Shown here one piece after another: positions 6,234-9,428 of a stretch of 9,428 nt of DNA. The translations under genes and the position numbers were made by a program. Position 1 is the stretch's first letter. Every line of letters begins with the position of its first letter. The stretch is from positions 1-9,428 of the forward strand of contig DATKCT010000114.1 in NCBI GenBank assembly GCA_035513055.1, read 5' to 3'. The notes under the pieces were generated by a model that did no database searches, was not told where the DNA came from, and saw only the letters and a list, made by a program, of their open reading frames with translations. This DNA comes from DATKCT01 sp035513055. Its GTDB lineage: Bacteria; Verrucomicrobiota; Verrucomicrobiia; Verrucomicrobiales; DEV007.

Positions 6234-7028
6234 ATGATCACTCCCCAAACCAACCGCCGCTCCTTTCTCCGCCGCGCCGCCTGCGTCCCAGCCCTCGGCC
6301 TGCCCGGCGGAGCCGCTATTGCCGCCGCCACTCCCCACGGACAACACGAACCATTGCCCGTGTCGACGTTCTCCATCGTCGCCTTCGATGAGCGGACCGG
6401 CGACCTCGGCGTCGCCGTCCAAAGCCGCTTTTTTGGCGTCGGGACAGTGGTTCCCTGGGCCCGCGCCAACGTAGGGGCCGTCGCCACCCAATCCTATGCC
6501 AACGTCCGCTACGGCCCCGCAGGCCTGGACCTCCTCGCCGCCGGCTCCGCTCCAGAGGAAGCTCTCGAACAAATGACCGGGCCCGACGAAGGTCGCGCCA
6601 AACGCCAAGCCGCCATCGTCGATGCTTCCGGCCGCACGGCCGCGCACTCCGGCTCCGAATGCCTACCCTGGTTCGGCGACATCGAGGGACGCCATTTCTC
6701 CGTCCAAGGTAATCTGTTGACGGGTGAAGACGTCGTAACCGCCATGGCTGCCGCCTTTGAGAAGGCGCGCAAGTCCGAGCAAGACGGGCTTGGACACTGG
6801 CTCGTCGCCTCCCTGGCGGCCGGGCAGGAAGCCGGCGGAGACCGGCGCGGCCAGCAATCGGCAGCCTTGCTCGTCGTCCGTGAAAACGGGGGGTACGACC
6901 GCGCCAATGACCGCTTCATCGATCTCCGCGTCGAAGACTATCCGCTGCCCATCCGTGAACTTGCCCGTCTCCTTGACCTGCACCGCCGCTTTTACGCGTC
7001 AGCCCATGAACATCCGCCGCGGCGCTGA
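6234..7028 (+). CDS. Tat-exported DUF1028 (Ntn-hydrolase-like) protein
   Basis: A 264-residue protein. NRRSFLRRAA (7-16) is a twin-arginine signal, followed by a hydrophobic stretch to about residue 32, so export in folded form is likely. Residues about 43-257 are a full DUF1028 domain: STFSIVAFDERTGDLGVAVQSRF (44-66), VGAVATQSYANVRYGP (80-95), RQAAIVDASG (124-133), VQGNLLTG (157-164), AGGDRRGQQSAALLVV (200-215) and DLRVEDYPLPIREL (230-243). The family has a fold related to N-terminal-nucleophile hydrolases; Thr45 is where most members have the residue after the initiator Met. The natural substrate is unknown. The promoter must lie within the adjacent BSP remnant. It converges with recO, 86 bases away. 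Confidence 0.88.
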   Translation: MITPQTNRRSFLRRAACVPALGLPGGAAIAAATPHGQHEPLPVSTFSIVAFDERTGDLGVAVQSRFFGVGTVVPWARANVGAVATQSYANVRYGPAGLDLLAAGSAPEEALEQMTGPDEGRAKRQAAIVDASGRTAAHSGSECLPWFGDIEGRHFSVQGNLLTGEDVVTAMAAAFEKARKSEQDGLGHWLVASLAAGQEAGGDRRGQQSAALLVVRENGGYDRANDRFIDLRVEDYPLPIRELARLLDLHRRFYASAHEHPPRR

Positions 7029-7114
7029 TCCGCCCGCAGCCGAACCCCTAACGAGAAGACTATGGGACCATCGCGTCGCTGAGCGCAGACGCGGCCTCGA
7101 CGCCCAAGAATCAT

Positions 7115-7651
7115 TCATGGCCGCTCACCCAAGAGCCGCAACAGTTCGTCGCGTTGAGCGGGCAGCCGGCCGTAGGACTCGCGGATGACCTGCGCCGGAG
7201 ACGCCGCGCCTCCCATGCCGGACTGCTCCGCTAACTGAGCCTCGAAATGATGCAACGCCCGCAGGGTCGGGTCGGACCGCGTCAAATACCCTAACCCCCT
7301 GCCCAACAAATCGTGCAATCCCGGGATCGGATGCTCCGGCTCCGCCACCAGCTCGATCAACCGCACGAAATACGCCGCCGACAGAGTCCGCACATAGCTC
7401 TCCCGCAAGCCCAGTCGCGGATCACGCAATTGCACTTCCCGCAAACCATGCAAATCGCCGCGCCGGCTCAGGGCGTAGGAAAATTCCGCTTCGAAAAAGA
7501 GATCCAGCTTTCCCGCGAAAGCGCTGCCGGGGCGCCGTGCCCCCTTCGCCGCTGTCCTCACAATCCCAGCCTCGGCGCTGCACCAAACCACGATGAGACT
7601 GGTCTCAGTGAGGGGATGCAGCCCGATGATCGTTCCCGTGCTGTTCTCCAT
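7115..7651 (-). CDS. recO: DNA repair protein RecO (short form)
   Basis: A 178-residue cytoplasmic protein of RecF-pathway recombinational repair, which helps load RecA onto SSB-coated DNA. The N-terminal OB-fold (about 1-80) has the characteristic start TGTIIGLHPLTETSLIVVWC and the basic AAKGARRPGSAFAGKLD segment (34-50). The C-terminal helical domain (about 80-178) has ESYVRTLSAAYFVRLIELV. At 178 residues it is clearly shorter than E. coli RecO (about 240), and the CxxC zinc-finger motifs of many homologues are absent; I recall similarly short RecO in Verrucomicrobiota. The start is supported by the family's usual N-terminus. The gene lies 28 bases after the CxxCH-protein stop on the same strand, so co-transcription is likely. 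Confidence 0.88.
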   Translation of the reverse strand: MENSTGTIIGLHPLTETSLIVVWCSAEAGIVRTAAKGARRPGSAFAGKLDLFFEAEFSYALSRRGDLHGLREVQLRDPRLGLRESYVRTLSAAYFVRLIELVAEPEHPIPGLHDLLGRGLGYLTRSDPTLRALHHFEAQLAEQSGMGGAASPAQVIRESYGRLPAQRDELLRLLGERP

Positions 7652-7679
7652 GCCCCAGCCAAAAATCGAGCGGAAGGCT

Positions 7680-8993
7680 TTACCCCGTCCACCAGGAGGG
7701 ACGCTCGATCATGGTATCTGTCAGGATCTCGAAGATTCTATGACGTTCCGAGGCGCTCAAATAGGCGAACTTCCCGTCCGGGTCCCCCTCCCGCAGCAGC
7801 GTCCACAGCCGCTGGTGGATTCTCTCCTTCACCTCGGGAGGCAAGGCCCGAAAGGACTCCGAGCAGATCATGTAACTGCAACGGTATTTGAACATCCTGG
7901 TCAACAACTGAAAATCCCGAAGCGAGCGTCCTTCGCGGTTTATCTTTCTGCCCATCCGAAAAGCCTCCTGGAACTCCTCATTTCCCTCGACTCCCCCGTG
8001 CCTCAACTCCGCTTCTCCGAGAAACAACAAGCGCTCGAGAACTTCCTCGGCGGCATGTTCGATGACCCTTAGAGCGGAGCCCTCCGGTTTCTCCGGCGCG
8101 ACGCGGCCCGTCTCCTCATAGAGCATTTTCTGCCGGTAGAGCGCAGTCCGGACTTGCATGGAAGCCCGGGTTAAACAGTTCTGCATGGCCGTCTGATGCT
8201 CGAGCACCATCAAGGCCACTATGTCGCTGGTTGACCGCAAATACGGCGCCGTGTTCACCAACCCGGCCAACGTCCAGCGGTTGCCCGCCGCCGGATCCAT
8301 GACGCGGGGAATACCGGTTTCCTCGTCCACCCACGCGTTCCCCAAGTGCATCATCCCGCCGTGCCGCCCGGTCACATACCATCCGCCCCAGCGCTCCTCC
8401 AGGGGGCTGGCGTCCGTGGTCTGGAAAGTGCCGAGAGACAGCAGCGGGAATCCCTCCGCATCGGCATAGACCGACCGGACCAACAACCCAGGAACACGCC
8501 CCGTTCGCACGCTGCCATGACAGCTCAGACAATCTTCAGGGCGATCCACCCGCGGACGGAGCGCGTTCTCACGAAAATCCACCGTGTAGAAGACCATGCC
8601 GAGGTTCGCCTCGGCGCAGGCCACCTCCGCTTTTCCCCCCTGGACCCAGCCGACATAGCACGTGTCGGAGAAATACACCGCTCGTGGGTGCGCCGGATCG
8701 ATCCGGTCGTTTTGCGCGCTCGTTTTCGCGAAGACCAGGACCTGCGAAGCCTCCGGCACTTCCAACTCCCGCAACAACCAGCGCAGTGACTCCGTGCCTC
8801 CGGGCGAAACCGGCGGAACCGTGATCCCCTTCTCCAGATTCCGGCGCAAACGCGCCATCGCGTCGCCGGGCCGGCTCTCGTAATAGTGAACTGGGGCGAG
8901 TTCGTAGTCCTCCACCGCCCCGGCGTCGCTCCAGAACAAACCCGCGGCCAACCAACCGGTCAAAGCGGCCGTCCTGAGACTCGCAGCATGCAT
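7680..8993 (-). CDS. Exported single-CxxCH (c-type haem) protein of unknown function
   Basis: A 437-residue protein. The start at 8993 was chosen because MHAASLRTAALTGWLAAGLF plus ADAGA-like cleavage near residue 25 forms a signal peptide; the frame is open to 9086, but that extension lacks such features. The key site is CLSCH (155-159), a covalent c-type haem attachment motif, in the context PEDCLSCHGSVRTG. Other striking blocks are FYTVDF (135-140), LEERWGGWYVTGRHGGMMHLGN (198-219) and SDIVALMVLEHQTAMQN (256-272). Further Cys are at 112, 126, 273, 372 and 377. I recall this overall pattern from uncharacterised planctomycete and verrucomicrobial exported proteins, but know no function; a redox or electron-transfer role is suggested only by the haem motif. 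It precedes recO by 28 bases. Confidence 0.8.
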   Translation of the reverse strand: MHAASLRTAALTGWLAAGLFWSDAGAVEDYELAPVHYYESRPGDAMARLRRNLEKGITVPPVSPGGTESLRWLLRELEVPEASQVLVFAKTSAQNDRIDPAHPRAVYFSDTCYVGWVQGGKAEVACAEANLGMVFYTVDFRENALRPRVDRPEDCLSCHGSVRTGRVPGLLVRSVYADAEGFPLLSLGTFQTTDASPLEERWGGWYVTGRHGGMMHLGNAWVDEETGIPRVMDPAAGNRWTLAGLVNTAPYLRSTSDIVALMVLEHQTAMQNCLTRASMQVRTALYRQKMLYEETGRVAPEKPEGSALRVIEHAAEEVLERLLFLGEAELRHGGVEGNEEFQEAFRMGRKINREGRSLRDFQLLTRMFKYRCSYMICSESFRALPPEVKERIHQRLWTLLREGDPDGKFAYLSASERHRIFEILTDTMIERPSWWTG

Positions 8994-9200
8994 CCCGGGT
9001 ACTATCACCGCTCCAGAACCCGTGGGCAAGCCCGGCGCCCATGGCCGGGAGTTGAGAGCCCGAAGGGAGGAGCGCAGCGACGGCAACCCCCGCGCGCAGC
9101 CGAGGAGCCGTGAGACTCGGTGGGTTCCCTAGCGCCGCGGAACCTCACTCGCGCCCCCAAGAACGCTATTTCAAGCTAAGCCGAATCCCCGTCGCTCTTC
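8994..9200. other. Intergenic gap, possible dispersed repeat
   Basis: 207 bases between the PEP-CTERM gene and the CxxCH gene, with no credible gene. Positions about 9055-9125 are purine-rich with short repeats of GGAG/GAGCG type and a weak hairpin, CCGAG (9100-9104) with CTCGG (9116-9120). It resembles intergenic repeat units I associate with verrucomicrobial genomes, but there is no second copy in this window. No terminator with a T-tract and no clear promoter for the CxxCH gene was found. Confidence 0.35.
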
Positions 9201-9428
9201 TCAGCGCCGGCGCCGGAAGACCAAAAGCCCCGCCAATCCGAGAGCCGACAACAGGGCGGTCGACGGCTCCGGAATCGCCACCCGCAACGTAATCCGGAAC
9301 ATGGAATCCTGTTCGGACCCGGAAGGAAATGCGCTAAACGCCGACACCGTGTCATCCACGATGCTCATCTGCAGATCCACCAATTCCACCAGCAAACCGT
9401 CCGCCACGGAGATATGCAGCAAGCGCGC
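9201..9428 (-). CDS. PEP-CTERM sorted exported protein, C-terminal part
   Basis: The last 75 codons of a gene that enters from the right edge. The C-terminus is a textbook PEP-CTERM signal: IPEPS (52-56 of the visible part), a hydrophobic segment TALLSALGLAGLLVF (57-71), then RRRR and the stop at 9201-9203. Such proteins are exported and processed by an exosortase, usually in bacteria making exopolysaccharide or biofilm. The visible part upstream is acidic and beta-like, with no recognisable domain, so the protein's role cannot be given. Confidence 0.85.
   Translation of the reverse strand, partial: ARLLHISVADGLLVELVDLQMSIVDDTVSAFSAFPSGSEQDSMFRITLRVAIPEPSTALLSALGLAGLLVFRRRR

Noticed and set aside
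7072..7093. CGCGTC/GACGCG hairpin between convergent DUF1028 and recO as a shared terminator
   Set aside because: The stem is only 6 bp with a 10-nt loop, and no T-tract follows on either strand.

Overview
The window looks like a piece of a high-GC chromosome from a Verrucomicrobiota or related PVC-group bacterium. This is inferred from gene content: a PEP-CTERM protein, a secreted DUF1080 protein, a Tat-exported DUF1028 protein, a short RecO, a single-CxxCH exported protein and many dispersed intergenic repeats. No rRNA, tRNA or CRISPR array was seen, and no marker gene fixes the taxon.

Positions 1-1734 hold no intact gene. The first 1150 bases are a mosaic of decayed mobile-element pieces: the C-terminal end of an ISAs1-like transposase (310-507, minus), a RAYT/Y1-type transposase in two pieces with a frameshift and an internal gap (568-990, minus), and two different short direct repeats, each present twice (about 50 bp at 733-782 and 1000-1050; 55-59 bp at 509-567 and 1092-1146). 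A GC-rich stretch of tandem and inverted repeats follows (about 1340-1590), before the first intact gene.

Positions 1735-5815 carry plus-strand genes. First is a large secreted alpha/beta hydrolase with a complete Ser-Asp-His triad and a degenerate second hydrolase-like half. Next is a tight run of DUF1080 protein, ClpS and DUF2017 protein, with 6-nt and 2-nt gaps. The first two proteins fit extracytoplasmic carbohydrate breakdown. ClpS delivers N-degron substrates to ClpAP/ClpCP, and its pairing with DUF2017 repeats an arrangement known in Actinobacteria.

Positions 5884-7028 hold a 5'-truncated basic-secretory-protein peptidase remnant on the minus strand. It lies almost against the divergent start of the Tat-exported DUF1028 protein. 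Positions 7115-9428 are all minus-strand: a partial PEP-CTERM protein entering from the right edge, a 207-base gap, an exported CxxCH (c-type haem) protein of unknown function, and recO 28 bases after it.

No new defence or mobile system is evident. The parts most worth a second look are the repeat mosaic on the left, the ClpS-DUF2017 pair and the CxxCH protein next to recO.
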